A stretch of 64,000 nt of DNA from Streptomyces venezuelae. Lineage in GTDB: Bacteria; Actinomycetota; Actinomycetes; Streptomycetales; Streptomycetaceae. Positions 45,241 to 54,277 of the stretch are shown piece by piece. Positions within the stretch are counted from its first letter, which is position 1, and the number at the start of each line of letters is the position of its first letter. The stretch lies in contig NZ_CP029190.1 in NCBI RefSeq assembly GCF_008642295.1, positions 5,439,501-5,503,500 of the forward strand. The letters run 5' to 3'. A model generated the notes under the pieces. That model did not search any database, had not been told where the DNA came from, and saw only the letters and a program-made list of their open reading frames with translations. The translations under genes were made by a program, and so were the position numbers.

Positions 45241-46602
45241 ATGCCGGCCAAGCAGATGCTGCCGGGGCGGCGGCCCAGTGCCCCCAGGGCACCGCTTCGC
45301 AAACGGCCCGTGGTGGGCGCCAAGAGGCCTGGCGGGCGTGGGCCCTTGGCCGGGTTCCGGCGCACCTACCGTCAGCTGCGCCGGACATGGGACCGGCCAC
45401 TCACTGCGTATTACCTGATTTTCGGAAGTGCGCTGCTCATCACCGGACTCGGCCTGGTGATGGTCTACAGCGCCTCCATGATCAAGGCGCTCCAGCTCGG
45501 CCTGTCCCCCTCGTACTTCTTCCAGAAGCAGTTCCTCGCTGCCGCGATCGGCACCGGGCTGCTGCTGGCCGCCTCCCGGATGCCGGTGAAACTGCACCGG
45601 GCGCTGGCCTATCCGGTGCTGGCCGCCACCTTGTTCCTGATGGTCCTGGTCCAGATCCCCGGGATAGGGGTCTCCATCCAGGGCAACCAGAACTGGATCT
45701 CGCTCGGCGGCCCCTTCATGCTCCAGCCCAGCGAGTTCGGCAAGCTGGCCCTGATCCTCTGGGGCGCCGACCTGCTGGCCCGCAAGGGCGACAAGGACCT
45801 GCTGACCCAGTGGAAGCACCTGCTGGTCCCGCTGGTGCCGGTGGCTTTCCTGCTGCTCGGACTCATCATGCTGGGCGGGGACATGGGCACCGCGATGATC
45901 CTGTGCGCCATCCTGTTCGGCCTGCTCTGGCTGGCGGGCGCCCCGACCCGGCTGTTCGCCGGGGTCCTGGCGATCGCCGTGGCCATCGGCGCCGTGCTCA
46001 TCAAGACCGCCCCGCACCGGATGGAGCGACTGTCCTGCATCGGCGCCACCGATCTGGGCCCCAAAGGTGAATGCTGGCAGGCGGTCCACGGAATTTTCGC
46101 CCTCGCCTCCGGCGGATGGTTCGGTTCCGGCCTCGGCGCCAGTGTGGAAAAATGGGGAGAACTACCCGAAGCGCACAACGACTTCATCTTTGCCATCACC
46201 GGGGAGGAACTGGGACTGGCAGGGACGCTGTCGGTCCTGGGCCTGTTCGCGGCTCTAGGCTATGCAGGTATCCGCGTGGCCGGACGCACGGAGGACAGCT
46301 TCGTGAGGTATGCCGCGGGAGGCGTGACCACCTGGATCACGGCCCAGGCCGTGATCAACATCGGTGCGGTGCTCGGTCTGCTGCCGATCGCCGGAGTCCC
46401 GCTCCCGCTGTTCTCCTACGGAGGGTCAGCCCTGCTGCCGACCATGTTCGCGGTCGGACTGCTCATCGCCTTCGCGCGTGAGGAGCCGGCCGCGCGCGCG
46501 GCGCTCGCAATGCGGCAGCCGAAGTCCGGCTGGAAGCGTTCCGGGCCGATTTGGAAGTCGATGAGACGGCGCGTCAAGAGGCGGCCGTCCGGAGAGCGGT
46601 GA
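45241..46602 (+). CDS. ftsW: SEDS glycosyltransferase FtsW
   Basis: A 453-residue polytopic SEDS protein that polymerises lipid II at the septum with FtsI. A basic cytoplasmic start (1-55) leads into about ten spans; MVYSASMI, QPSEFGKLALI, GGDMGTAMIL, AHNDFIFAITGEELG and PLPLFSYGGSALL are the conserved loops, and the C-terminus is basic. ATG 45241 follows GGAGGGG by ten bases. It sits 46 bases after murD in the standard position. Confidence 0.94.
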   Translation: MPAKQMLPGRRPSAPRAPLRKRPVVGAKRPGGRGPLAGFRRTYRQLRRTWDRPLTAYYLIFGSALLITGLGLVMVYSASMIKALQLGLSPSYFFQKQFLAAAIGTGLLLAASRMPVKLHRALAYPVLAATLFLMVLVQIPGIGVSIQGNQNWISLGGPFMLQPSEFGKLALILWGADLLARKGDKDLLTQWKHLLVPLVPVAFLLLGLIMLGGDMGTAMILCAILFGLLWLAGAPTRLFAGVLAIAVAIGAVLIKTAPHRMERLSCIGATDLGPKGECWQAVHGIFALASGGWFGSGLGASVEKWGELPEAHNDFIFAITGEELGLAGTLSVLGLFAALGYAGIRVAGRTEDSFVRYAAGGVTTWITAQAVINIGAVLGLLPIAGVPLPLFSYGGSALLPTMFAVGLLIAFAREEPAARAALAMRQPKSGWKRSGPIWKSMRRRVKRRPSGER

Positions 46603-46608
46603 ATTTCG

Positions 46609-47703
46609 GTGCATGTCGTACTCGCCGGTGGGGGGACCGCCGGCCACATCGAGCCCGCGCTTGCCCTCGCGGACGCCCTGCGCAGGCAGGACCCGACCGT
46701 GGGCATCACCGCCCTCGGAACGGAGCGCGGTCTCGAGACCCGTCTGGTGCCGGAGCGCGGCTACGAGCTGGGACTGATCCCCGCCGTTCCGCTGCCCCGC
46801 AAGCCCACTCCCGAGCTGATCACCGTCCCGGGCCGGCTGCGCGGCACCATCAAGGCCGCGGAGGAGATCCTCACCCGCACCAAGGCCGACTGCGTGGTCG
46901 GCTTCGGCGGCTACGTGGCCCTGCCCGGCTACCTCGCGGCCAAGCGGCTCGGTGTGCCGATCATCGTCCACGAGGCCAATGCCCGGCCCGGCCTGGCCAA
47001 CAAGATCGGCTCCCGGTACGCCCACGCCGTCGCCGTCTCCACCCCCGACAGCAAGCTCCGCAACGCCCGCTACGTCGGCATCCCGCTGCGCCGGACCATC
47101 GCCACCCTGGACCGGTCCGCCGTCCGCCCCGAGGCCCGCGCCGCCTTCGGCCTCGACCCCAACCTGCCCACCCTCCTGGTCTCCGGCGGCTCTCAGGGCG
47201 CCCGCCGGCTCAACGAGGTGGTCCAGCAGGTCGCCCCGGTGCTGCAGCGCTCCGGGATCCAGATCCTGCACGCCGTCGGCCCGAAGAACGAATTGCCGCG
47301 CGTGGACAACATGCCCGGTATGCCGCCGTACATCCCGGTACCGTACGTGGACCGGATGGATCTCGCGTACGCCGCCGCCGACATGATGCTGTGCCGCGCG
47401 GGGGCGATGACCGTGGCCGAACTCTCCGCCGTCGGGCTGCCCGCCGCGTACGTCCCGCTGCCCATCGGCAACGGCGAACAGCGGCTCAACGCCCAGCCGG
47501 TGGTCAAGGCCGGCGGCGGTCTGCTGGTCGACGACGCCGAGCTGACCCCGCAGTGGGTGCAGAACAACGTCGTTCCGGTGCTCGGTGACCCGCACCGGCT
47601 GTACGAGATGTCCCGCGCCGCCGCCGAGTTCGGCCGCCGGGACGCCGACGAGCTGCTGGTCGGCATGGTGTACGAGGCGATCGCCGCCAACAGGAACCGC
47701 TGA
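46609..47703 (+). CDS. murG: Lipid II synthase MurG
   Basis: A 364-residue GT28 glycosyltransferase that adds GlcNAc to lipid I at the inner membrane face. [65 protein letters not shown] and [24 protein letters not shown] give the full family pattern. GTG 46609 starts six bases after ftsW. A second, divergent MurG-like gene lies at the right edge of the window. Confidence 0.95.
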   Translation: MHVVLAGGGTAGHIEPALALADALRRQDPTVGITALGTERGLETRLVPERGYELGLIPAVPLPRKPTPELITVPGRLRGTIKAAEEILTRTKADCVVGFGGYVALPGYLAAKRLGVPIIVHEANARPGLANKIGSRYAHAVAVSTPDSKLRNARYVGIPLRRTIATLDRSAVRPEARAAFGLDPNLPTLLVSGGSQGARRLNEVVQQVAPVLQRSGIQILHAVGPKNELPRVDNMPGMPPYIPVPYVDRMDLAYAAADMMLCRAGAMTVAELSAVGLPAAYVPLPIGNGEQRLNAQPVVKAGGGLLVDDAELTPQWVQNNVVPVLGDPHRLYEMSRAAAEFGRRDADELLVGMVYEAIAANRNR

Positions 47704-47718
47704 CGCAGGAGGCACCAC

Positions 47719-48612
47719 GTGGCCGGAGCGACGACCGCCGAGCGCGGGAACCCCGGGTCCGGGAAGAGCGGCAGACCGCCCACCTCCCGCAAGCCCCCGA
47801 AACTCCCCTGGTTCTCGAGGCCGGCGAAGTCCTCCAAGGCCCCGAAGTCTCCGAAGCCCCCCCGGCCGGCGAAGTCCCCGAAGCCGGCGAAGGGTCCCGG
47901 CTGGAAGAAGTTCAGCCGGGGCCCGGTGGCGGCGGCACTCGCCGCGGCGGTGCTGCTCGGTGGCGGCGGCAGCTGGCTGCTGTACGGCTCCGACTGGCTC
48001 CGGGTGGAGACCGTCACCGCCACCGGCACCGAGGTGCTCACCCCCCGTCAGGTGCTGGACGCCGCCGCGGTTCCGGTCGGCGCCCCGTTGGCGACCGTGG
48101 ACACCGACGAGATCGAGAGCCGGCTGCGCGCCCGGCTGCCCCGGATCGAATCGGTCGATGTGGTGCGTTCCTGGCCGGACGGAATCGGGCTGAAAGTGAC
48201 GGAGCGCAAACCCGTCCTGCTCATCAAAAAGGACGCCAAGTTCGTCGAAGTGGACGCTTCGGGTGTGCGGTTCGACACGGTGCCGAACCCTCCCAAGGGC
48301 GTTCCGGTCCTGCAACTGGACGCCGGCCGGTCGCCGAGCCTGCGCCGCTTCGACGAGGAGCGGCTGCTGCACGAGGCGGTGGGCATCGCCCGGGCCCTGC
48401 CCGAGGCCGTGGCCAGGGAGACCCTGCGGGTCAGCGTCGGCTCGTACGATTCCGTGGTGCTGGAGTTGAGCCGGGACCGAACGGTCATGTGGGGCAGCGC
48501 CGAACAGGGTGAGGCGAAAGCCCGCGCGCTGACGGCTCTGCTGAAGGCCGCGCCCAAGGCTGACCACTTTGACGTGAGCGCCCCCACGGCCCCTGCGGTG
48601 TCCGGGAGTTGA
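47719..48612 (+). CDS. ftsQ: Divisome protein FtsQ
   Basis: A 297-residue bitopic divisome protein. The cytoplasmic N-terminus (1-68) is strikingly Lys/Pro/Ser-rich with PKSPKP and PAKSPKPAK repeats, followed by one span (about 69-88) and the exported POTRA domain (LRVETVTATGTEVLTPRQVL) and FtsQ domain. GTG 47719 has AGGAGG seven bases upstream. It is the last gene before the ftsZ regulatory gap. Confidence 0.93.
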   Translation: MAGATTAERGNPGSGKSGRPPTSRKPPKLPWFSRPAKSSKAPKSPKPPRPAKSPKPAKGPGWKKFSRGPVAAALAAAVLLGGGGSWLLYGSDWLRVETVTATGTEVLTPRQVLDAAAVPVGAPLATVDTDEIESRLRARLPRIESVDVVRSWPDGIGLKVTERKPVLLIKKDAKFVEVDASGVRFDTVPNPPKGVPVLQLDAGRSPSLRRFDEERLLHEAVGIARALPEAVARETLRVSVGSYDSVVLELSRDRTVMWGSAEQGEAKARALTALLKAAPKADHFDVSAPTAPAVSGS

Positions 48613-48693
48613 CGTCAAGTCCAACATCGGCGCACCCTGGTTGGCCAGCGATACGGGTGATCACATAGGGTGAAAAGAAAAACGGGAGGTTCG

Positions 48694-48732
48694 GCGTGTT
48701 CGTTGAACACGCGCTACTTGTCGACTTAGTGT
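48694..48732 (+). promoter_or_regulatory. ftsZ promoter overlapped by a perfect 8-bp dyad
   Basis: GCGTGTTC-GTT-GAACACGC (48694-48712) is a perfect inverted repeat. Its right half covers TTGAAC (48703-48708), which with TAGTGT (48727-48732, 18-base spacing) makes a good sigma-70-type promoter. A factor on the dyad would touch the -35 element. Streptomyces coelicolor ftsZ is known to have several promoters, one sporulation-specific; which one this is cannot be told from sequence. Confidence 0.6.
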
Positions 48733-48773
48733 CCTGTTCGGAAGTCCAAGGATCCAAGCAACAGGCACATTCT

Positions 48774-48794
48774 TAACCCTAAACTTCAGGGTTA
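48774..48794. promoter_or_regulatory. TAACCCT inverted repeat in the ftsZ leader
   Basis: TAACCCT, 7 bases, AGGGTTA, followed by another GGGTT. The perfect 7-bp arms could form a hairpin in the ftsZ leader or bind a regulator. It is 100 bases before the ftsZ start. Resemblance to telomere repeats is coincidental. Confidence 0.4.
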
Positions 48795-48897
48795 GGGTTC
48801 GGGTCGGCGCGTTCGGACCGTCCCCATTTCGGCATCAGTCGTCGCACCGCAGGCCCGCGAGGCGGCGACACGTAACTCGAGGCGAGAGGCCTTCGAC

Positions 48898-50115
48898 GTG
48901 GCAGCACCGCAGAACTACCTCGCAGTCATCAAGGTCATCGGTGTCGGCGGCGGTGGTGTCAATGCCATCAACCGAATGATCGAGGTCGGTCTCAAGGGCG
49001 TCGAGTTCATCGCCATCAACACGGACGCACAGGCGCTGTTGATGAGCGACGCCGACGTCAAGCTCGACGTCGGCCGGGAACTCACCCGGGGCCTCGGCGC
49101 CGGCGCCAACCCGGCAGTCGGTCGCAAGGCGGCAGAGGACCACCGTGAGGAGATCGAGGAGGTCCTCAAGGGGGCCGACATGGTCTTCGTCACCGCCGGC
49201 GAGGGCGGCGGCACCGGCACCGGCGGCGCACCCGTCGTCGCCAACATCGCGCGTTCGCTCGGCGCCCTGACGATCGGTGTGGTCACCCGGCCGTTCACCT
49301 TCGAGGGCCGGCGCCGTGCGAACCAGGCGGAGGACGGCATCGCCGAGCTCCGCGAAGAGGTCGACACCCTCATCGTCATCCCCAACGACCGCCTGCTGTC
49401 CATCTCGGACCGCCAGGTGAGCGTCCTCGACGCCTTCAAGTCGGCCGACCAGGTCCTGCTGAGCGGTGTGCAGGGCATCACCGACCTGATCACCACCCCG
49501 GGCCTGATCAACCTGGACTTCGCCGACGTCAAGTCCGTGATGTCCGAGGCCGGCTCGGCGCTCATGGGCATCGGCTCGGCCCGCGGCGACGACCGCGCCG
49601 TGGCCGCCGCCGAGATGGCGATCTCCTCGCCGCTGCTGGAGGCCTCCATCGACGGGGCGCGGGGCGTCCTGCTCTCCATCTCCGGTGGCTCGGACCTCGG
49701 CCTGTTCGAGATCAACGAGGCCGCCCAGCTGGTCAGCGAGGCCGCGCACCCCGAGGCGAACATCATCTTCGGTGCCGTCATCGACGACGCCCTCGGCGAC
49801 GAGGTGCGGGTCACCGTCATCGCCGCCGGCTTCGACGGCGGCCAGCCGCCGGCCCGCCGGGACAATGTCATCGGCGCCGCCTCCAGCAAGCGCGAGGAGC
49901 CCGCGGCCCCGGTCCGCCCGGCCGAGCCGGTCCGGCCGTCCTTCGGCGGACTCGGCACGGTCACCCCGCGCGAGGAGCCCCCGGCCCCGGTCGAGGCGGC
50001 TCCGGTGAACGAGGACCGGCAGTCCTCCGCCGCCACCGCCCCGCCGGTTCCGTCGGCCCGCCCGTACCAGGACAGCCCGGCGGAGGAACTGGACGTTCCG
50101 GACTTCTTGAAGTGA
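48898..50115 (+). CDS. ftsZ: Tubulin-like division GTPase FtsZ
   Basis: A 405-residue FtsZ that assembles the ring or, in sporulating hyphae, the ladder of Z-rings. The nucleotide site includes [34 protein letters not shown] (tubulin signature) and [26 protein letters not shown] is the synergy loop. A 70-residue Pro/Ala/Glu linker leads to the conserved C-terminal peptide LDVPDFLK, the docking site for SepF. GTG 48898 has GAGAGG eight bases upstream. It has its own promoter region (48613-48897). Confidence 0.97.
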   Translation: MAAPQNYLAVIKVIGVGGGGVNAINRMIEVGLKGVEFIAINTDAQALLMSDADVKLDVGRELTRGLGAGANPAVGRKAAEDHREEIEEVLKGADMVFVTAGEGGGTGTGGAPVVANIARSLGALTIGVVTRPFTFEGRRRANQAEDGIAELREEVDTLIVIPNDRLLSISDRQVSVLDAFKSADQVLLSGVQGITDLITTPGLINLDFADVKSVMSEAGSALMGIGSARGDDRAVAAAEMAISSPLLEASIDGARGVLLSISGGSDLGLFEINEAAQLVSEAAHPEANIIFGAVIDDALGDEVRVTVIAAGFDGGQPPARRDNVIGAASSKREEPAAPVRPAEPVRPSFGGLGTVTPREEPPAPVEAAPVNEDRQSSAATAPPVPSARPYQDSPAEELDVPDFLK

Positions 50116-50852
50116 CGATAGGGCAGCACACCGAGAGCGGCGCCCACTTCGCCTTCACCGACCGGTGGGGCGGGGTGAGCGCCGTTCCGTACGAGGAGCT
50201 CAACCTCGGCGGCGCGGTCGGCGACGACCCGGCCGCCGTACGGGAGAACCGGGCGCGGGCCGCCCGGGAACTGGGCCTGGCCCCGGACCGGGTGGTCTGG
50301 ATGAACCAGGTGCACGGCCGGGACGTGGCCGTGGTGGACGGGCCCTGGGGTCCGGAGGAAGAGATTCCGGCCGTGGACGCGGTGGTGACCGCCCGTCGGG
50401 GCCTGGCCCTGGCGGTGCTCACCGCCGACTGCGTGCCGGTCCTGCTGGCCGACCCGGTCGCCGGAGTCGTGGCCGCCGCGCACGCGGGCCGGCCCGGGCT
50501 GGTGGCCGGGGTGGTGCCGGCCGCGGTCGAGGCGATGGCCGCGCTCGGCGCCGACCCCGCCCGGCTCCTCGCCCGTACCGGACCCGCCGTCTGCGGGCGC
50601 TGTTACGAGGTTCCGGCCGCGATGCGGGACGAGGTCGCCGAAGTGGTCCCGGCCGCCCGGGCCGAGACGAGCTGGGGAACCCCGGCCGTGGACGTGGTCG
50701 CCGGGGTGCACGCCCAGCTGGTGGAGCTGGGGGTGGTGAACGCCCACCGTTCCCCGGTCTGCACACTGGAGTCGCGGGACCACTTCTCGTACCGCCGCGA
50801 CCGGGTGACCGGCCGCCTCGCCGGATATGTCTTCCTGGAAGCAGATCGATGA
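50112..50852 (+). CDS. pgeF: Purine nucleoside phosphorylase / polyphenol-oxidase-family protein (YlmD)
   Basis: A 246-residue protein of the YfiH/LACC1 family. Metal-ligand segments are [19 protein letters not shown] and AAAHAGRPG; the C-terminal [12 protein letters not shown] is typical. Members act on purine nucleosides, and the E. coli protein has been linked to peptidoglycan editing, which suits the dcw location. GTG 50112 overlaps the ftsZ stop (GTGA), so it depends on ftsZ translation. Confidence 0.9.
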   Translation: MTIGQHTESGAHFAFTDRWGGVSAVPYEELNLGGAVGDDPAAVRENRARAARELGLAPDRVVWMNQVHGRDVAVVDGPWGPEEEIPAVDAVVTARRGLALAVLTADCVPVLLADPVAGVVAAAHAGRPGLVAGVVPAAVEAMAALGADPARLLARTGPAVCGRCYEVPAAMRDEVAEVVPAARAETSWGTPAVDVVAGVHAQLVELGVVNAHRSPVCTLESRDHFSYRRDRVTGRLAGYVFLEADR

Positions 50853-51568
50853 TGGACCGTAAGGCCGAGCTCGCCGCCAACCTCGCGCGGGTGGAGGAAC
50901 GTATCTTGTCCGCCTGCGCGACGGCCGGGCGGAAGCGGGAGGAGGTGACCCTCATCGTGGTCACCAAGACCCACCCCGCGAGCGACGTACGACTGCTGGC
51001 GGAGCTGGGTGTCCGTCATGTGGCGGAAAATCGCGACCAGGATGCGGCACCCAAGGCCGCCGCCTGCGCGGATCTGCCCCTCACCTGGCATTTCGTCGGC
51101 CAGTTGCAGACGAACAAAGTCCGCTCGGTGGCCGAATACGCACAGGTCGTGCAGTCCGTCGACCGACCCCGGCTGGTCACCGCGCTCTCCGCAGCGGCGG
51201 TGAAGGCCGGCCGGGAGCTGGGCTGCCTGGTGCAGATCGCCCTCGACGCCGAGTCGGGGGAGCAGGGCTCCCGGGGCGGCGCAGCCCCGGACCTGCTCGG
51301 GGAGTTGGCGGACCTGGTCGCCGGTGCACCCGGGCTGCGGCTCGACGGGCTGATGACGGTGGCCCCGCTGGCGGGGCCCTACGCGGGGCGCGAACAGGCC
51401 GCTTTCGAGCGGTTGATGGAATTGTCAAGCGGCCTGCGCGCCGCCCATCCGGCTGCGACCATGGTGTCGGCCGGGATGAGCGCAGACCTGGAACAGGCCG
51501 TGGCGGCCGGAGCGACACATGTACGCGTCGGCACCGCGGTACTCGGCGCGAGACCCCGGCTCGGGTAA
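50849..51568 (+). CDS. PLP-binding protein of the YggS/YlmE family
   Basis: A 239-residue fold-type III protein that binds pyridoxal phosphate and takes part in B6 and amino-acid homeostasis. Lys40 in LIVVTKTHPASDV holds PLP; WHFVGQLQTNK, VQSVDRPRL, GLMTVAPLA and SAGMSADLEQAVAAGATHVRVGTAVLG are conserved. ATG 50849 overlaps the pgeF stop. One oddity is NRDQDAAPKA where the family usually has ENRVQE-like sequence. It lies between ftsZ and sepF as in most Gram-positives. Confidence 0.93.
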   Translation: MMDRKAELAANLARVEERILSACATAGRKREEVTLIVVTKTHPASDVRLLAELGVRHVAENRDQDAAPKAAACADLPLTWHFVGQLQTNKVRSVAEYAQVVQSVDRPRLVTALSAAAVKAGRELGCLVQIALDAESGEQGSRGGAAPDLLGELADLVAGAPGLRLDGLMTVAPLAGPYAGREQAAFERLMELSSGLRAAHPAATMVSAGMSADLEQAVAAGATHVRVGTAVLGARPRLG

Positions 51569-51717
51569 CGTCGCGAAGAAAGTCGGACCACAGCAGAAAA
51601 TATGGTCATTCCCGCAGCTGAGCGGGCAGGCCGCGTGGATCGCGGGCAGTTGGTGACTTTTGTGACACTGCGACATTTGTCGGTGGGCGATCCACCACAG
51701 AGCGGAGGACTCGGAGA

Positions 51718-52335
51718 ATGGCCGGCGCAATGCGCAAGATGGCGGTCTACCTCGGCCTCGTGGAGGACGACCGGTACGACAACCCCGGATACGACCCCGA
51801 TGACGAGTTCGAGCCGGAGCCGGAGCTGGAGCGCTCCCGGGACCGGGATCGCCGGCAACAGCCGGTGCACCAACCGCCCGTAACGGACGAACCGGTACGA
51901 GTCGCCCAGCCTCCGGCGCCCCGCGAGCCGATCCCGTTGCCGGTGGAAAACGGACGACCCGCACGAATCGCCCCCGTGGCATCCATCACACCCGACCGCC
52001 CGAATCAGGAGAAGAACGCCCCCGTGATCATGCCCAAGGTCGTGTCCGAGCGGGAGCCGTACCGCATTACGACACTGCACCCCCGGACCTACAACGAGGC
52101 CCGTACCATCGGGGAACACTTCCGCGAGGGCACTCCGGTGATCATGAACCTGACCGAGATGGACGACACTGACGCGAAGCGTCTGGTCGACTTCGCGGCC
52201 GGGCTGGTGTTCGGACTGCACGGCAGCATTGAACGCGTGACACAGAAGGTGTTCCTGCTGTCGCCTGCTAACGTCGATGTCACGGCGGAGGACAAGGCCC
52301 GCATTGCAGAGGGCGGGTTCTTCAACCAGAGCTAG
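51718..52335 (+). CDS. sepF: Cell-division protein SepF
   Basis: A 205-residue SepF, the membrane anchor that binds the FtsZ C-terminal peptide. The N-terminal amphipathic helix [18 protein letters not shown] is followed by an acidic, Pro-rich linker (20-105) and the SepF core: [43 protein letters not shown] and [16 protein letters not shown] 51718 is preceded by GGAGG and GGAG. Actinobacteria lack FtsA, so SepF is the main FtsZ tether. Confidence 0.95.
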   Translation: MAGAMRKMAVYLGLVEDDRYDNPGYDPDDEFEPEPELERSRDRDRRQQPVHQPPVTDEPVRVAQPPAPREPIPLPVENGRPARIAPVASITPDRPNQEKNAPVIMPKVVSEREPYRITTLHPRTYNEARTIGEHFREGTPVIMNLTEMDDTDAKRLVDFAAGLVFGLHGSIERVTQKVFLLSPANVDVTAEDKARIAEGGFFNQS

Positions 52336-52374
52336 ACCGGATCAGGCGAGAGCACGGGGAGAGGGAAGCACGGG

Positions 52375-52671
52375 ATGGGTGTCGCACTGCAGGTGGTCTA
52401 CATCGCGCTGATGTGCTTCCTCATCGTGCTGATCTTCCGACTGGTCATGGACTACGTCTTCCAGTTCGCACGTTCATGGGAACCGGGCAAGGCGATGGTG
52501 GTCGTTCTGGAGGCCACCTACACTGTCACCGATCCACCGCTCAAGCTTCTGCGGCGATTCATCCCGCCGTTGCGTCTCGGGGGCGTGGCACTAGACCTGT
52601 CCTTCTTCGTGCTGATGATCATCGTCTACATCCTGATCAGCATCGTGAGCAACGTTGCGAGAAGCGTGTGA
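52375..52671 (+). CDS. YggT/YlmG-family small membrane protein
   Basis: A 98-residue protein with two spans (about 4-28 and 70-92) around the family loop DPPLKLLRRFIPPLRLGGVALDLSFF split by a short turn. YlmG-type proteins are encoded between sepF and divIVA in most actinobacteria and are thought to help membrane organisation at division sites. GAGAGGGAAG precedes ATG 52375. The CRISPR-like hairpin starts seven bases after its stop. Confidence 0.9.
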   Translation: MGVALQVVYIALMCFLIVLIFRLVMDYVFQFARSWEPGKAMVVVLEATYTVTDPPLKLLRRFIPPLRLGGVALDLSFFVLMIIVYILISIVSNVARSV

Positions 52672-52677
52672 ACGATG

Positions 52678-52706
52678 ATGCTCCCCGCCTGTGCGGGGAT
52701 GATCCC
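52678..52706. repeat. Solitary 29-base type I-E-like CRISPR repeat
   Basis: The 29 bases begin ATGCTCCCCGC, have a CTGT loop, and end GCGGGGATGATCCC. The length, the CCCCGC/GCGGGG stem, the GCTCCCC start and the GATGATCCC end are those of the type I-E repeats found in Streptomyces. No second repeat occurs 61 bases away on either side, and no cas gene is in the window. A simple terminator or leader hairpin between yggT and divIVA is the alternative. Confidence 0.55.
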
Positions 52707-52750
52707 ACGGTCTTGCCGACTGCCGACGACTACGTAGAGGTGAAGAAGAC

Positions 52751-53941
52751 ATGCCGCTGACTCCCGAGGACGTGCGGAACAAACAGTTCACAACCGTCCG
52801 CCTTCGAGAAGGCTATGACGAGGACGAGGTCGATGCCTTCCTCGACGAGGTCGAAGCCGAACTGACGCGCCTGCTGCGCGAGAACGAGGACCTGCGCGCC
52901 AAGCTGGCCGCAGCGACCCGGGCCGCCGCGCAGAACCAGCAGCAGCAGGGCATGCGCAAGCCGGAGCCGCAGGACCAGCGCGGTCCGGGCGCCCCGGTGC
53001 CCGCCGCCATATCCGGCCCGCCGGTCCAGCAGGGTCCCCCGCAGATGGGTCCGCCCCAGCTGCCGGGCGGCGCGCCGCAGCTCCCGCCGGGCCCCGGCGG
53101 CCAGGGCCCGCAGGGTCCCGGCCCGATGGGCGGCCCCATGGGCGGTCCGATGCAGCAGCACCCGATGGCGGGCAACCCGTCCATGGGCGGCCAGAACCCG
53201 CTCGGGCAGCAGATGCAGCCGATGGGTCAGCAGATGCAGCCCATGGGCCAGCAGATGGGCCAGCAGATGCAGCCCATGGGGCAGCAGATGCAGCCGATGG
53301 GCCACCAGCCGCAGCTGCCGCAGCCCGGCCAGGGCCCCGGTGGCGACAGCGCCGCGCGTGTCCTCTCGCTCGCCCAGCAGACCGCCGACCAGGCGATCGC
53401 GGAGGCCCGCTCCGAGGCCAACAAGATCGTCGGCGAGGCGCGCAGCCGCGCCGAGGGCCTGGAGCGGGACGCCCGTGCCAAGGCCGACGCCCTGGAGCGG
53501 GACGCGCAGGAGAAGCACCGCGTCGCGATGGGCTCCCTGGAGTCCGCCCGCGCCACGCTGGAGCGCAAGGTCGAGGACCTGCGGGGCTTCGAGCGTGAGT
53601 ACCGTACGCGTCTGAAGTCCTACCTGGAGTCGCAGCTGCGCCAGCTGGAGACCCAGGCCGACGACTCGCTGGCCCCGCCGCGCACCCCGGCCACCGCCTC
53701 GCTGCCGCCGTCCCCGGCGCCGTCGATGGCTCCGGCCGGCGCGATGGGCCACTCCATGGGGGCCCCGTCCCCGATGGCGCCCCCGTCCCCGATGGGCGGC
53801 GGCCCGTCGTACGGCGGTCAGCAGCAGATGTCGCCGGCGATGACCCAGCCGATGGCTCCGGTGCGGCCGGCCAGTCCGCAGCCGATGCAGCAGGCGCCGT
53901 CGCCGATGCGCGGCTTCCTGATCGACGAGGACGACAACTAG
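52751..53941 (+). CDS. divIVA: Polar growth determinant DivIVA
   Basis: A 396-residue DivIVA, essential for tip growth in Streptomyces. The membrane-binding N-terminus MPLTPEDVRNKQFTTVRLRE leads to a short coiled coil (25-65). Residues 75-195 are a Pro/Gly/Gln/Met-rich spacer with MQPMGQQ repeats, then a long coiled coil (about 200-300, ARSEANKIVGEARSRAEGLERDA) and a Pro/Met/Gln-rich tail ending LIDEDDN. GAGGTGAAG precedes ATG 52751. It closes the dcw cluster and is followed by a strong terminator. Confidence 0.95.
   Translation: MPLTPEDVRNKQFTTVRLREGYDEDEVDAFLDEVEAELTRLLRENEDLRAKLAAATRAAAQNQQQQGMRKPEPQDQRGPGAPVPAAISGPPVQQGPPQMGPPQLPGGAPQLPPGPGGQGPQGPGPMGGPMGGPMQQHPMAGNPSMGGQNPLGQQMQPMGQQMQPMGQQMGQQMQPMGQQMQPMGHQPQLPQPGQGPGGDSAARVLSLAQQTADQAIAEARSEANKIVGEARSRAEGLERDARAKADALERDAQEKHRVAMGSLESARATLERKVEDLRGFEREYRTRLKSYLESQLRQLETQADDSLAPPRTPATASLPPSPAPSMAPAGAMGHSMGAPSPMAPPSPMGGGPSYGGQQQMSPAMTQPMAPVRPASPQPMQQAPSPMRGFLIDEDDN
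53207..53303 (+). repeat. In-frame tandem repeat encoding MQPMGQQ units in divIVA
   Basis: Four CAGATGCAGCCSATGGG-type units plus one short CAGATGGGC unit, in frame. Copy number is likely to vary between strains. It lengthens the flexible spacer between the two coiled coils of DivIVA. Confidence 0.8.
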
Positions 53942-53975
53942 GCCGCGGCGGCCTGTGCCGCGTCGGCAGTCACTC

Positions 53976-54022
53976 AGGGCCGGGCCCGGTACCCCTCAGG
54001 GGGCACCGGGCCCGGCCCTTTG
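53976..54022 (+). terminator. Terminator after divIVA
   Basis: AGGGCCGGGCCCGGT and ACCGGGCCCGGCCCT pair as a perfect 15-bp stem (loop of 14 bases), followed by TTT. It lies 35 bases after the divIVA stop and probably ends the dcw transcript. Confidence 0.8.
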
Positions 54023-54066
54023 CCATGCCCCGCCGCTGCGCGCAGCCGCCCCCAGGTCCGGCTGCC

Positions 54067-54125
54067 CCGTCCCGCGGGCTCCGGGGCGGAGCCCGCGGGA
54101 CGGGAGGGGCGGGGTGGGGACATGG
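54067..54125. repeat. 16-bp hairpin plus shared GC-rich tag near the ileS 3' end
   Basis: CCGTCCCGCGGGCTCC, five bases, then its exact complement (54067-54103), followed by AGGGGCGGGGTGGGGACATGG, identical to part of the tag at 29653-29687. As at the other two sites, it lies downstream of a minus-strand gene, here ileS. The rest of 54126-54277 is GC-rich with no gene. Confidence 0.7.
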
Positions 54126-54277
54126 AACGGCTGTGGCCCGGCGCCCCTCTGGAGGAGGGCCGGCCCCCCTTTTCCGCGCCCCGCGCCGGACTCGCCGGCG
54201 GGGCCGGGTCCGGCCCGGCGGGAGAAGCGGGGCGGCCCGCCGCCCCGGTGGGGTGGCGGGCCGCTCGGTGCGTGGGG

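Noticed and set aside
48774..48804. Telomere-like CCCTAA/TTAGGG sequence before ftsZ
   Set aside because: Only two or three units, in the middle of the core chromosome. Streptomyces telomeres are unrelated palindromic sequences.
52600..52780. A CRISPR array at the CRISPR-like repeat
   Set aside because: No second repeat is found one repeat-plus-spacer away on either side, so it is reported only as a solitary element.
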